26,086 bases of DNA, from NCBI GenBank assembly GCA_002455375.1, contig DKKR01000036.1:1-26086 (forward strand). Direction: 5' to 3'. The notes under the pieces are model-generated. The model saw nothing but the letters and a program-made list of their open reading frames with translations, did no database searches and had not been told where the DNA came from. Origin of the DNA: Bacteroidetes bacterium UBA6661 (GTDB taxonomy: Bacteria > Bacteroidota > Bacteroidia > AKYH767-A > OLB10). Shown here one piece after another: positions 16,577 to 24,235 of the stretch. The stretch's first letter is position 1, and the number at the start of each line of letters is the position of its first letter. The position numbers and the translations under genes are program-made.

Positions 16577-17730
16577 TGTCTTCAAGAAAAAAAATTCTCA
16601 TCGCAATTGACTGGTACCTTCCTGGCTATAAAGCTGGCGGACCAATACGTTCTTGTGCCAGTATTATCAACTGTTTAAAAAATGATTTTGATTTTGCCGT
16701 TATTACTTCGGATACCGATTTTAGTGACGATAAACCGTATGAAGGTATTAACTCCGATGCATGGAATATTTTGCCTGATGGTACACGAGTTTATTATTTT
16801 TCTAAAAATAATTTAAGTCAGAAATCATTTCGAGAGGTGATACAAAAAGAAAAGCCCGATATATTGTATATGAACAGCTTTTTTTCTCAAAACTTTACTT
16901 TAAAACCACTAAAGATAGCCCGTAAATATCTTCCGGAATGTAAATGTATTATTGCTCCAAGAGGTATGTTAGGTGCAGGTGCATTAGCTATTAAGCCATT
17001 AAAGAAACTTGCATTCATTTCTCTTTCTAAAATGCTTGCCACCTTTGACAAGGTGCGATGGCATGCCAGCACAGAGCAAGAAGCAAAAGAAATTAAAGCA
17101 ATTTTTGGTAATAGAGCAGAAGTTAGGGTAGCACTAAATTTATCATCTGTAAAACCTGCTGTTGCAGAAACCAAAATTAAAAATGCCGGTCATCTGAATC
17201 TGGTATTTTTTAGCCGTATTTCTAAAAAGAAAAATCTGCATCTTGTTTTGGAATGGCTTAAAGCAATTCCACAGCATCTGAAAATCATATTTCACATTTA
17301 TGGAACTCTTGAAGATGATGCCTATTGGAGTCAATGCAACGATTTGATTAAATTGTTACCTCAAAATATTGCTGTTGAATACAAGGGAGTTGTTGATGCA
17401 ACACATTCTGAATCTGTCTTTGAAAACAATCATTTTTCAATTCTGCCAACTATGCATGAAAATTACGGTCATGCTATTGTTGAGAGTCTGGCTTTTGGGG
17501 TTCCGGTTATTATTAGCAACAATACCCCTTGGCATGGGCTTGAGGCAAAATTTGCCGGTTTTGATTTTCCATTAGATAATCAACAACATTTTATTGAAAG
17601 TCTAATAAAATCAGCTTCTATGGATCAGGAAACGTATAAAGTGTGGCAACATGGAGCAATGGAACTAGCTAAAGAAGTATTAAATAATTCAGATACGGTA
17701 AATCAGAATAAAAAATTGTTTGCAGAATGA
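16576..17730 (+). CDS. Glycosyltransferase family 4
   Basis: This is a 384-residue GT-B glycosyltransferase. The N-terminal IDWYLPGYKAGGPIRS is the acceptor-domain opening of a GT4 subgroup that often carries a YxPGYxxGGP-like turn. The donor domain has LVFFSRISKKKNLHLVLE, IIFHIYGTLED and the E-x7-E motif Glu295-Glu303 (ENYGHAIVE), followed by GVPVIISNNTPW. It is coupled to asnB by a one-base overlap. The sugars transferred are unknown. Confidence 0.91.
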   Translation: MSSRKKILIAIDWYLPGYKAGGPIRSCASIINCLKNDFDFAVITSDTDFSDDKPYEGINSDAWNILPDGTRVYYFSKNNLSQKSFREVIQKEKPDILYMNSFFSQNFTLKPLKIARKYLPECKCIIAPRGMLGAGALAIKPLKKLAFISLSKMLATFDKVRWHASTEQEAKEIKAIFGNRAEVRVALNLSSVKPAVAETKIKNAGHLNLVFFSRISKKKNLHLVLEWLKAIPQHLKIIFHIYGTLEDDAYWSQCNDLIKLLPQNIAVEYKGVVDATHSESVFENNHFSILPTMHENYGHAIVESLAFGVPVIISNNTPWHGLEAKFAGFDFPLDNQQHFIESLIKSASMDQETYKVWQHGAMELAKEVLNNSDTVNQNKKLFAE

Positions 17731-17748
17731 TTTTGCAACCTATTTTTG
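17719..17748 (+). promoter_or_regulatory. Candidate promoter for the GT2 gene
   Basis: TTTG (17719-17722) and TATTTTTG (17741-17748) are separated by 18 nt, close to the -33 TTTG / -7 TAnnTTTG Bacteroidetes arrangement, and lie 30 nt before the ATG at 17779. This is the best two-box match seen in the window. It overlaps the 3' end of the upstream glycosyltransferase gene. Confidence 0.5.
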
Positions 17749-17778
17749 TATAATGGGTAAAAGACCCTAAGGAATATA

Positions 17779-18558
17779 ATGATTATGAAGATTTCGATTG
17801 TAACGATAACCTATAATAGTGCCGCAACTATTGAAGATACCATAAAATCTGTTGTCGTGCAGGACTATCCTGACATGGAGTATTTGCTGATTGATGGTAA
17901 ATCAAAAGACAGGACACTTCAGATAGCGGAGAAGTATAAAGATAAGATTACCAAAATAGTTTCTGAAAAAGACGGAGGACTTTACTTTGGTCTTAATAAA
18001 GGTTTAAAAATGGCATCAGGTGATGTTATTGGAGCTATTCACTCTGACGATTTATATGCACATCCACAGGTTGTTTCCAATGTCATGAAACTGTTTAATG
18101 CCGACCCCGAACTGGAAGGTGTTTATGCCGATTTAATTTTTGTTAACCGTGAAGATACCAATAAAGTAATGCGTGTTTGGAAGGCCGGAGAATATAAGCC
18201 CGATTCATTTGAAAAAGGATGGATGCCTCCGCACCCTACATTCTTTGTGCGCAAATCTGTTTATGAAAAATATGGGTATATCAATACCGATCTTAAACTT
18301 TCTGCTGATTATGAATTAATGCTCAGGCTTATTCACAAGCATAAAATAAAGATTGCCTATCTCCCCGAAACTATTGTTAAAATGAGAATGGGAGGCGTTA
18401 GTAATATCAGCTTTTTTGTGAAACTTAAAGCGAATATTGAAGATAAACTAGCATGGAAAATGAATAATCTGAAGCCCGGATTCTTCACAACCCTTCGAAA
18501 GCCTCTTCGAAAAATCAGTCAGTATTTTAAAAAGGCATACAATACTTTCTTCTACTAA
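17779..18558 (+). CDS. Glycosyltransferase family 2
   Basis: This is a GT-A-fold inverting glycosyltransferase of 259 residues. It opens with ISIVTITYNSAATIEDTIKSV, has Asp39 in LLIDGKSKDRT for nucleotide binding and the metal-binding acidic cluster SDD at 89-91 in AIHSDDLYAHP. The later PHPTFFVRK and LSADYELMLRLI contain the acceptor-side acidic residues usual in GT2. Two in-frame ATGs are possible (17779 and 17785); the second gives the more usual MKISIVT opening. It is the last gene of the glycan cluster, 48 nt after the GT4 gene, with its own probable promoter. Confidence 0.92.
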   Translation: MIMKISIVTITYNSAATIEDTIKSVVVQDYPDMEYLLIDGKSKDRTLQIAEKYKDKITKIVSEKDGGLYFGLNKGLKMASGDVIGAIHSDDLYAHPQVVSNVMKLFNADPELEGVYADLIFVNREDTNKVMRVWKAGEYKPDSFEKGWMPPHPTFFVRKSVYEKYGYINTDLKLSADYELMLRLIHKHKIKIAYLPETIVKMRMGGVSNISFFVKLKANIEDKLAWKMNNLKPGFFTTLRKPLRKISQYFKKAYNTFFY

Positions 18559-18591
18559 GCTATTTATTTGATTGTCTGCATTTTGCAATAT

Positions 18592-18622
18592 TGTTTAACT
18601 TTAACATTATTTAAGTTAAACA
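18592..18622. repeat. Perfect 10-bp inverted repeat upstream of the sigma factor gene
   Basis: TGTTTAACTT (18592-18601) and AAGTTAAACA (18613-18622) are exact reverse complements separated by 11 nt, a geometry suited to a dimeric regulator or to divergent binding. A further half-site, GTTAAACA, lies at 18677-18684, one base before the ATG. No hairpin T-tract follows it, so it is not a typical terminator for the upstream GT2 gene. Confidence 0.55.
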
Positions 18623-18648
18623 TTAACGCATAATTCATGTTTGCATCG

Positions 18649-18656
18649 TAAGTTTG
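18649..18656 (+). promoter_or_regulatory. -7 element for the sigma factor gene
   Basis: TAAGTTTG matches TAnnTTTG and lies 29 nt before the ATG at 18686, downstream of the inverted repeat at 18592-18622. The right arm of that repeat would fall about where a -33 region lies. Confidence 0.4.
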
Positions 18657-18685
18657 TTGAGCTTTAATTTAAAAAGGTTAAACAA

Positions 18686-19207
18686 ATGAAAAACTCAGAT
18701 ATCATATTTAAAGACTCAGTAAAGGACCAATATCGTTCTTTAAGAGGTTTTGCATTAAAACTCACTCAGAATTCTGAAGATGCTAATGACCTTATTCAGG
18801 AAACAATGTTGAAGGCATTAAACAATGAAGATAAATTTGAAAAGGGAACCAATCTTAGCGGATGGCTTTATACCATAATGCGAAATATTTTCATAAACAA
18901 CTATCGCAGAATGGTGAAAAGCCAAACATTTTTGGACAGCACCGAAAATCAATTTTTCCTTAATAACATTAATAATGCAACCAGAAACAGAGGTGAGGCT
19001 AACTTGGTAATGAAGGAAATCAACAATGCAATCAATGATTTGTCCGATAATCTTAAAGTGCCTTTTATGATGAGTTTCCGGGGATACAAATACGAAGAGA
19101 TTGCTTCGCAATTGTCTATTCCATTAGGAACCGTAAAAATCAGAATACATACTGCAAGACAAAAACTGAAAGAAAAACTTAACGTTTATAATTCATTGTC
19201 GTTTTAA
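18686..19207 (+). CDS. ECF-type RNA polymerase sigma factor
   Basis: The 173-residue protein has the two-domain ECF layout. Sigma region 2 spans about residues 14-85, with AxxLTQNSEDANDLIQETMLKA and the -10 recognition block NLSGWLYTIMRNIFINNYRR. Sigma region 4 spans about 112-165, with LxxxFMMSFRGYKYEEIASQLSIPLGTVKIRIHTARQKLKEKL as its helix-turn-helix. No anti-sigma factor follows; the next gene is convergent. Many Bacteroidetes genomes have a conserved ECF sigma of this size without a co-encoded anti-sigma. The inverted repeat and half-site upstream suggest control by a dedicated regulator or autoregulation. Confidence 0.93.
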   Translation: MKNSDIIFKDSVKDQYRSLRGFALKLTQNSEDANDLIQETMLKALNNEDKFEKGTNLSGWLYTIMRNIFINNYRRMVKSQTFLDSTENQFFLNNINNATRNRGEANLVMKEINNAINDLSDNLKVPFMMSFRGYKYEEIASQLSIPLGTVKIRIHTARQKLKEKLNVYNSLSF

Positions 19208-19266
19208 GAAGATAGTTTTCGGATTACGTTCAAAAGAATATTTGATAAAGGCGAATTGATTTTCTA

Positions 19267-19998
19267 TCACTTAATTTGTTCCAAAAACAATTTCAATGCT
19301 TTTTCTTTTTCTTTATCTAATCTGAAGTCAATGTTTTCTGTTAAATAGCCTTTTACATCAAAAGGATAATCCGGCTGTAATTGTTTGCTTAACTCAGGAA
19401 TTAATGCTACTCCCTGATTGAGTGCATCAGAAAATGCATCTATAAAATCTTCCGGTAATGACTTGTTGCTCACCCAACAAGCAAATACAAAGGGTAGGCC
19501 TGTATGTTTTTTCCATTCTGTGGCAAGGTCATACACATATTTGAAGTTCGACTTCAACGCCAATGCTCTGTCGCCTATAACAACTCCTGCAGTTTGACCT
19601 TCTATTTTATTTTCAAATCCATTTTCAGAAGGAAGCCAGCTAACATCAATTTTCCAGAACGCTTTTGCAAGCAACTGTGCCAGCATTACCGAAGTCCGGC
19701 TTTGGTAATCAAGCCAGATTTGTTTTATTTCATTTAACGGAGTCTGACTCAGCAACAACACTGAGTTAACAGTACCATTTGAAGCAATACAAAACGGAGT
19801 TATTACCTGTGCATTTTTTACCAAAGGCAGAACGGCTACAGGTATCAATCCGATATCTGTTTTTCCATTGATTAGTTTTTCTGCACAAGTAGATGGAATG
19901 TCTAATGACAAATCAATTTTGTTTATGATGCTATTTTGTGTCAACCCGGCAACAAATGGTTTGGAGTTGAGATAAGAAACTACAGATACCCGAATCAC
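19267..19998 (-). CDS. mqnA: Chorismate dehydratase (futalosine pathway)
   Basis: MqnA converts chorismate to 3-enolpyruvoylbenzoate, the first step of the futalosine route to menaquinone. The 243-residue protein shows the family opening VSYLNSKPF, DIPSTCAEKLINGKTDIGLIPVA, ASNGTVNSVLLLS, and the acid-rich GDRALAL plus LATEWKKHTGLPFVFACW blocks. This is the periplasmic-binding-protein-like fold shared with MqnD; the VxYLNxxPF start favours MqnA. The start is GTG (19996-19998), 2 nt after the holA stop, so it is probably in one transcript with amn and holA. Confidence 0.9.
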   Translation of the reverse strand: MIRVSVVSYLNSKPFVAGLTQNSIINKIDLSLDIPSTCAEKLINGKTDIGLIPVAVLPLVKNAQVITPFCIASNGTVNSVLLLSQTPLNEIKQIWLDYQSRTSVMLAQLLAKAFWKIDVSWLPSENGFENKIEGQTAGVVIGDRALALKSNFKYVYDLATEWKKHTGLPFVFACWVSNKSLPEDFIDAFSDALNQGVALIPELSKQLQPDYPFDVKGYLTENIDFRLDKEKEKALKLFLEQIK

Positions 19999-20000
19999 TT

Positions 20001-21065
20001 TTAATGAATAATTTTAAAGACCATTTCTCTGAGCAATTCACCTGTTGGCACCTGATCTGTACTGCCAACACCTTTCGATTTTAAATCATACTCTCGTAGC
20101 CAGCCGATAATCTGCTCTAATTTCCAGACAGGATAGTTTCTGGCAGTACGTTCATAATCTTTAACAAAAAATGGACTTATGCCCATAGCGGAAGCAAGTG
20201 ATGCAGAAGATTTGTCGGTAGTGAAATGATAAATCAGAATTTTATTGAAATAAGCAAACAAGCTACCAACAATCAGTTGAATAGGATTGTTTTTTGAATT
20301 CGCTTCAAAATAATTTACAATTCTGTTTGCTTTTAAAATGTTTCGTTCTGCTAATGCATTCTGTAATTCAAAAACATTATAGTCTTTACTGACTCCAATA
20401 TGCTCACGGATATCGCTTACTGTAATTACCGATTTGTCTTTAAGATTAATCAGCATTTTCCCAACTTCATTGTTGATTTTAGATAAATCATTCCCTAAAT
20501 ATTCGGCAAGCATTTCTACAGCATGGTCATCAGCTTTAATTTTCCTTTCCTTCAGATAATTTTTTATCCAGGCAGGCAACTGATTGTCATATAATTTTTT
20601 TGTTTCAAGAAACTGTGCTTTATCCTTTATCAGTTTTCCTTTTTTTGTCCTGTTGTCAATGGTCTTGTATTTATAGCAAAACAACAGAATGGTGGTAGTT
20701 GTCGGATTCTGAAGATAAAGCATCATCGGGTCTTCTTTTTCCTTGACTTTATCTTTTGTTTTTTCTTCTTCTTTCTCCTTGCTGCCAAACCATTTTACAT
20801 CTTGTGCTTCTTTTATAATTACAACCTGATAGTTGGACATCATTGGAAATCTGCGTGCTGTACTCACTATTGTCATGGCATCAGCTTCGCGACCGTAAAG
20901 AATAGTTTGATTAAATTCTTTCTCCATGTCATTCAGCAGATGTTTTTCAACATAATCACTGATGGCATCAATGTAATAAGGCTCTTCGCCCTGCAGAAAA
21001 TACAGAGGATGATAAACCTTGTTTTTAAGATCTTTTAATATCTCTTCAAATTTGCGTTCAGGCAT
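20001..21065 (-). CDS. holA: DNA polymerase III subunit delta
   Basis: HolA is the delta subunit of the clamp loader, which opens the beta sliding clamp. The 354-residue protein opens with the family block HPLYFLQGEEPYYIDAI, then RRFPMMSNYQVVIIKEAQ, TTILLFCYKYKTIDNRTKKGK, the middle domain EYLGNDLSKINNEVGKML and a C-terminal helical domain ending NYPVWKLEQIIGWLREYDLKSKG. Residues about 96-112 form an extremely Lys/Glu-rich insert that looks like a flexible surface loop. The gene lies between amn (6 nt upstream) and mqnA (2 nt downstream) on the same strand. Confidence 0.95.
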   Translation of the reverse strand: MPERKFEEILKDLKNKVYHPLYFLQGEEPYYIDAISDYVEKHLLNDMEKEFNQTILYGREADAMTIVSTARRFPMMSNYQVVIIKEAQDVKWFGSKEKEEEKTKDKVKEKEDPMMLYLQNPTTTTILLFCYKYKTIDNRTKKGKLIKDKAQFLETKKLYDNQLPAWIKNYLKERKIKADDHAVEMLAEYLGNDLSKINNEVGKMLINLKDKSVITVSDIREHIGVSKDYNVFELQNALAERNILKANRIVNYFEANSKNNPIQLIVGSLFAYFNKILIYHFTTDKSSASLASAMGISPFFVKDYERTARNYPVWKLEQIIGWLREYDLKSKGVGSTDQVPTGELLREMVFKIIH

Positions 21066-21071
21066 AGCTAA

Positions 21072-21842
21072 TTAAAAACGCAGATGCTTTACCGTTAGAC
21101 CGTTATTCTTTAACTGATTCAGTGAATCTATTCCAATATTGATATGATCTTTCACAAATTTTCTTGTAATGTTCAGGTCACTTTTTTCTGTTTTCACACC
21201 ATCGGGTATCATTGGCTGATCGCTTACCAGCAATAGCGCTCCCGATGGAATCTGATTTACAAATCCAGTTGTAAAAATTGTTGCTGTTTCCATATCTATA
21301 GCCATACAACGCATTTTGCGCAGGTATTGTTTAAACTCCTCATCATGCTCCCAAACTCTTCGGTTGGTGGTGTAAACGGTTCCTGTCCAGTAATCCTTAT
21401 CATAATCTCTTATCGTTGTTGACACAGCCTTTTGCAGACTAAATGCAGGCAAGGCAGGAACTTCAGCAGGCATATAGTCATTTGATGTTCCTTCGCCACG
21501 AATAGCAGCAATAGGAAGTATTAAATCGCCCAATTCATTTTTACGTTTTAATCCGCCACATTTTCCAAGAAACAAACAAGCAGCAGGGTCAATAGCTGTA
21601 AGTAAATCCATTATTGTTGCAGCATTGGCACTGCCCATTCCGAAATTAATTATTGTAATACCATTTGCAGTAGCATTAGGCATGGAACGATGTGTGCCCA
21701 TAATTTCTACCTGATGTTGTTCGGCAAAAATTTCAACATAATTATTAAAGTTGGTGAGCAAAATGTATTTGCCAAAATCTTCAATAGCTGTACCTGTGTA
21801 ACGCGGGAGCCAGTTTTTTACAATTTCTTCTTTTGATTGCAT
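21072..21842 (-). CDS. amn: AMP nucleosidase
   Basis: This enzyme hydrolyses AMP to adenine and ribose 5-phosphate. The 256-residue protein is the short Bacteroidetes form that carries only the nucleoside phosphorylase-like catalytic domain. Visible features are the phosphate-site loop GMGSANAATIMDLL, LGKCGGLKRKNELGDLILP, the IRGEGTSNDYMP stretch, and MAIDMETATIFTTGF with the acidic residues that contact the ribose. LLVSDQPMIPDGVKT near the C-terminus is the conserved base-site block. It is the first gene of a probable amn-holA-mqnA run. Confidence 0.92.
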   Translation of the reverse strand: MQSKEEIVKNWLPRYTGTAIEDFGKYILLTNFNNYVEIFAEQHQVEIMGTHRSMPNATANGITIINFGMGSANAATIMDLLTAIDPAACLFLGKCGGLKRKNELGDLILPIAAIRGEGTSNDYMPAEVPALPAFSLQKAVSTTIRDYDKDYWTGTVYTTNRRVWEHDEEFKQYLRKMRCMAIDMETATIFTTGFVNQIPSGALLLVSDQPMIPDGVKTEKSDLNITRKFVKDHINIGIDSLNQLKNNGLTVKHLRF

Positions 21843-21914
21843 AAAATTTTATTTCTTGATAGCTGAATCATCTGTTTAAACAATAATTTCAATGAGTTTA
21901 TTTAATTTCGTTCA

Positions 21915-22361
21915 ATGATTGAATTGAATTTACCTCATTTTGATTTTAAAATTAAAACAGAGGGACAAAGTAAACAAATTTTTGACCAGCTTAGAAATAA
22001 GTATGTAGCCTTAACAGCGGAAGAATGGGTGCGTCAGCATTTTATCATGTTCTTGATTAACGAAAAAAAATATCCGAAAGGATTGTTTGCCATTGAAAAA
22101 GAGCATGTTTTTAATGACTTGAAAATGCGTGCCGACCTGATTGTTTATAAGCATGATTTATCACCATGGATGCTTTGCGAGTTTAAAGCCCCTGAAGTTG
22201 CTATTACACAAGAAGTATTTTATCAGGCAGCACGCTACAATCTGACTTTTGATGTGCCTTATCTTATTGTAAGTAATGGGTTAGAGCATTTTTGCTGCAA
22301 AAGGGTAGAAGACCGTTTTGAATTTCAGGACGACCTTCCTGATTTTGAGAAAGTAGATTAA
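21915..22361 (+). CDS. Standalone HsdR N-terminal-like (PD-(D/E)xK) domain protein
   Basis: The 148-residue protein consists of one nuclease-fold domain resembling the N-terminal domain of type I restriction enzyme R subunits (HSDR_N_2 type). Candidate active-site residues are Asp74 in MRADLIVY, Glu89 and Lys91 in CEFKAPE, a D-x14-E-x-K arrangement. The N-terminal EWVRQHFIMFLINEKKYPKG is the conserved helix of this family. There is no helicase or other HsdR part and no partner subunit. I recall this short gene beside holA/amn in many Bacteroidetes, which suggests a housekeeping rather than a restriction role. The function is unknown. Confidence 0.85.
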   Translation: MIELNLPHFDFKIKTEGQSKQIFDQLRNKYVALTAEEWVRQHFIMFLINEKKYPKGLFAIEKEHVFNDLKMRADLIVYKHDLSPWMLCEFKAPEVAITQEVFYQAARYNLTFDVPYLIVSNGLEHFCCKRVEDRFEFQDDLPDFEKVD

Positions 22362-22390
22362 TAAAGTTGCTTGATGATTAATACTTTATT
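22360..22390. terminator. Weak bidirectional stem between convergent genes
   Basis: AATAAAGT (22360-22367) and ACTTTATT (22383-22390) are perfect 8-bp AT-rich arms with a 15-nt loop. They overlap the stop codons of both convergent genes. The low GC makes it a weak terminator, so its function is uncertain. Confidence 0.35.
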
Positions 22391-23114
22391 GCCCGGCATT
22401 ACTTTCTGCTAAAGGAATAAAGGAACAAAAACGATATCCTTGACCATAAACAGTTTTTATATAATTAAAAGCCGAATGTTGTCCTATTTTTCTTTTCAGA
22501 TTTTTCAGATGACTGTATAGAAACTCATAATTTTCTCCAATCTCAGAAGGGGATAAGTTCAATGCCTGTTTGACTAACACCTCATGTGGAATTATTCTGT
22601 CCGGATTAAAAATTAAAAATTTAAGAATTTCAAATTCTGTTTTTGTCAAGGTCATTTTATTTTTGTTGACCCACACTTTATATTCTGTCGGGTTAATTTC
22701 TATCTCACCAAAAAAATAGTTTTGAGGGATATTGCCTGATCTTAAACGATAAAGGCTTTTCAAACGGGCAAGTATCAGGTTGGTATTAAATGGTGTTGTA
22801 AAAACATCATCAGACCCATTGCTGATGGCACTAACAATTTCTTCGTCAGTTGCATTTTTTGCTACAATCATCACATTGCCCTGATAGCGTTGCAGATTAA
22901 GTTGTTTCAAAAAGATTAGCGCGCTGTACTCTGTAAGTTGATTTTCCAGCAGAATAAAATCATAAGTTTCGTTTTTTAGCTCATTAAGTGCTTCAGTTGC
23001 CGAGCAGACGCAAGTATATTGAATACTTTCGCTTTCAAGGCATTTGGTAATTGGCACAAATAAGTCCTGATTGTGTTTTACCAATAAAACTTTAATGTTG
23101 ATTTCCTGTACCAT
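22386..23114 (-). CDS. OmpR/PhoB-family regulator with degenerate receiver
   Basis: The 242-residue protein has a receiver domain (~8-120) and a C-terminal winged helix (~135-232) of the OmpR/PhoB type, with LTKTEFEILKFLIFNP and the hairpin YIKTVYGQGYRF. The receiver fold is recognisable, but its phosphorylation site is absent. The acidic pair is His14-Asn15 (VLLVKHN), the phospho-acceptor Asp is Glu57 (FILLENQL), the switch Ser/Thr is Ala85, and the Lys before Pro-Phe is Thr107 (FTTPF). It therefore cannot be regulated by ordinary phosphotransfer; a Glu at the acceptor site sometimes mimics the active state. No kinase is adjacent. The targets are unknown. Confidence 0.9.
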   Translation of the reverse strand: MVQEINIKVLLVKHNQDLFVPITKCLESESIQYTCVCSATEALNELKNETYDFILLENQLTEYSALIFLKQLNLQRYQGNVMIVAKNATDEEIVSAISNGSDDVFTTPFNTNLILARLKSLYRLRSGNIPQNYFFGEIEINPTEYKVWVNKNKMTLTKTEFEILKFLIFNPDRIIPHEVLVKQALNLSPSEIGENYEFLYSHLKNLKRKIGQHSAFNYIKTVYGQGYRFCSFIPLAESNAGQ

Positions 23115-23452
23115 ATATGGTTGTTATGTTTGTTGTTGATCCTAATTAGTTTAAACTGCCAACTACATTTAAGATAGGTAAGCATGCATGAGATTTTACT
23201 CACTTATGCAGCAATATTAAGTATTCACCCATAAAAAATGGACGTTCACCAAATAACTTATTAACATTTAAAAAAAATGTTACGACTTTTAGAAAAAAGT
23301 GGGGGTAAAACTTATTAGTAACTTCACCAAAACTACAACAAAAATCAGGCCATAAACAGCACTAATACGCTATAGCTTCTGAGAGTGAGTTTGATTTTAT
23401 GGAAATGAACGCCACATGTTTCAGGACAAGTCAGTGTCAACAAATACGTTGG
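23115..23452. other. 337-nt non-coding region with several inverted repeats
   Basis: No supported gene lies here. It contains a perfect palindrome AGTTTAAACT (23148-23157), an imperfect hairpin GCATGCATGAG / CTCACTTATGC (23182-23192 / 23199-23209), TAACATT / AATGTTA (23262-23268 / 23276-23282), and ACTTTT / AAAAGT (23285-23290 / 23295-23300). The left part must carry the promoter of the degenerate response regulator, and the right part is downstream of the restriction operon. No clear TAnnTTTG or terminator with a T-tract was found. Confidence 0.5.
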
Positions 23453-24235
23453 TTATTGTCTGTTATATCTCGCAAAGTATGCATCTATTTCTGGTCTTAG
23501 TTCTAAACCGATTCGTTCAAATATGTCAAGCAGGTCAGTATATGCACCTTGTCCGCCAAGAAAGTCCCAAAATTCTGCTGCAACTTTTAATTCGTTGTCT
23601 AAGTCGAGCATTCCACGCATCGTCCAACGGTTGTATGGTTGCGGTTCGTAAGGATTGTAAGGAATTGCAATAATAGTCTGAACATTTGCTGTCGGATTAG
23701 CTGCTAATGTTGTTGCTACCCATTCTAAAAGTGTTCTTTTAAATTCTTTAAATCCGCCTGCATTTGGTTTCGCTGTTTTGATGTCGAATAAATAAATTGT
23801 TCCGTCATGCCCAACAAGTTTAACGTCCACTTTGGTTGGCTTTACTGTTTTCATTTCACCCGATTGACATACTTCTCTGATTGCGTTTATTTCTTCAATC
23901 TTATTTGGTGAAGAAGTTGCAATTGCAAGACCGTCCATTATATTCTGAATTACTCTATGAGCTTCTGAAGAAATTTGATTACCGGCCGTTTGCTGTGATT
24001 CGGCACTTGCAAAAGTTGATAATGCCAACGCTTTAGCAACAGGTTCAAAAATGCTTGTCCCGAAATTTGTGTTTAATGAATGGATAAATGAAAACAAAGC
24101 CATTCTGTCCTGACCAAGAAGCCTTGTATGAAAAGGCATCACTGCAGGTTCAGGATAATAATTTTGGAATTTATGTCTTAAACTGTTTCGTAGAACTGCT
24201 TCAACTTGCTGTATTTGTTGTTGTGTTAATGCCAT
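23453..24235 (-). CDS. TdeIII-family type II restriction endonuclease (subunit A)
   Basis: The 260-residue protein matches, from memory, the TdeIII family of type II endonucleases (the prototype cuts GGNCC). Landmarks are MPFHTRLLGQDRMALFSFIH (33-52), the TxFGTSIFEPVA block, the catalytic segment KVDVKLV...YLFDIKTAKPN giving Asp137, Asp151 and Lys153 (D-x13-D-x-K), the block IAIPYNPYEPQPYNRWTM, and EFWDFLGGQGAYTDLLDIFE near 221-240. The ATG overlaps the stop of the preceding, homologous endonuclease gene (TAATG at 24233-24237), so translation is probably coupled. It is last in the restriction-modification operon. The recognition sequence cannot be deduced here. Confidence 0.85.
   Translation of the reverse strand: MALTQQQIQQVEAVLRNSLRHKFQNYYPEPAVMPFHTRLLGQDRMALFSFIHSLNTNFGTSIFEPVAKALALSTFASAESQQTAGNQISSEAHRVIQNIMDGLAIATSSPNKIEEINAIREVCQSGEMKTVKPTKVDVKLVGHDGTIYLFDIKTAKPNAGGFKEFKRTLLEWVATTLAANPTANVQTIIAIPYNPYEPQPYNRWTMRGMLDLDNELKVAAEFWDFLGGQGAYTDLLDIFERIGLELRPEIDAYFARYNRQ

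Noticed and set aside
16887..17174. 95-residue minus-strand reading frame inside a GT4 gene
   Set aside because: Antisense to a gene with clear motifs, and the protein resembles no known family.
19208..19266. Terminator between the convergent sigma factor and mqnA genes
   Set aside because: No stem of useful length was found in this short gap.
22386..23114. Considered as a broken pseudogene because the receiver is degenerate
   Set aside because: The frame is full length, the fold-determining hydrophobic pattern is kept and the winged helix is intact, so it is better read as an atypical regulator.
23115..23452. Possible CRISPR array or tRNA in the gene-free region
   Set aside because: The dyads differ from each other in sequence, there are no regularly spaced identical repeats, and no cloverleaf could be drawn.
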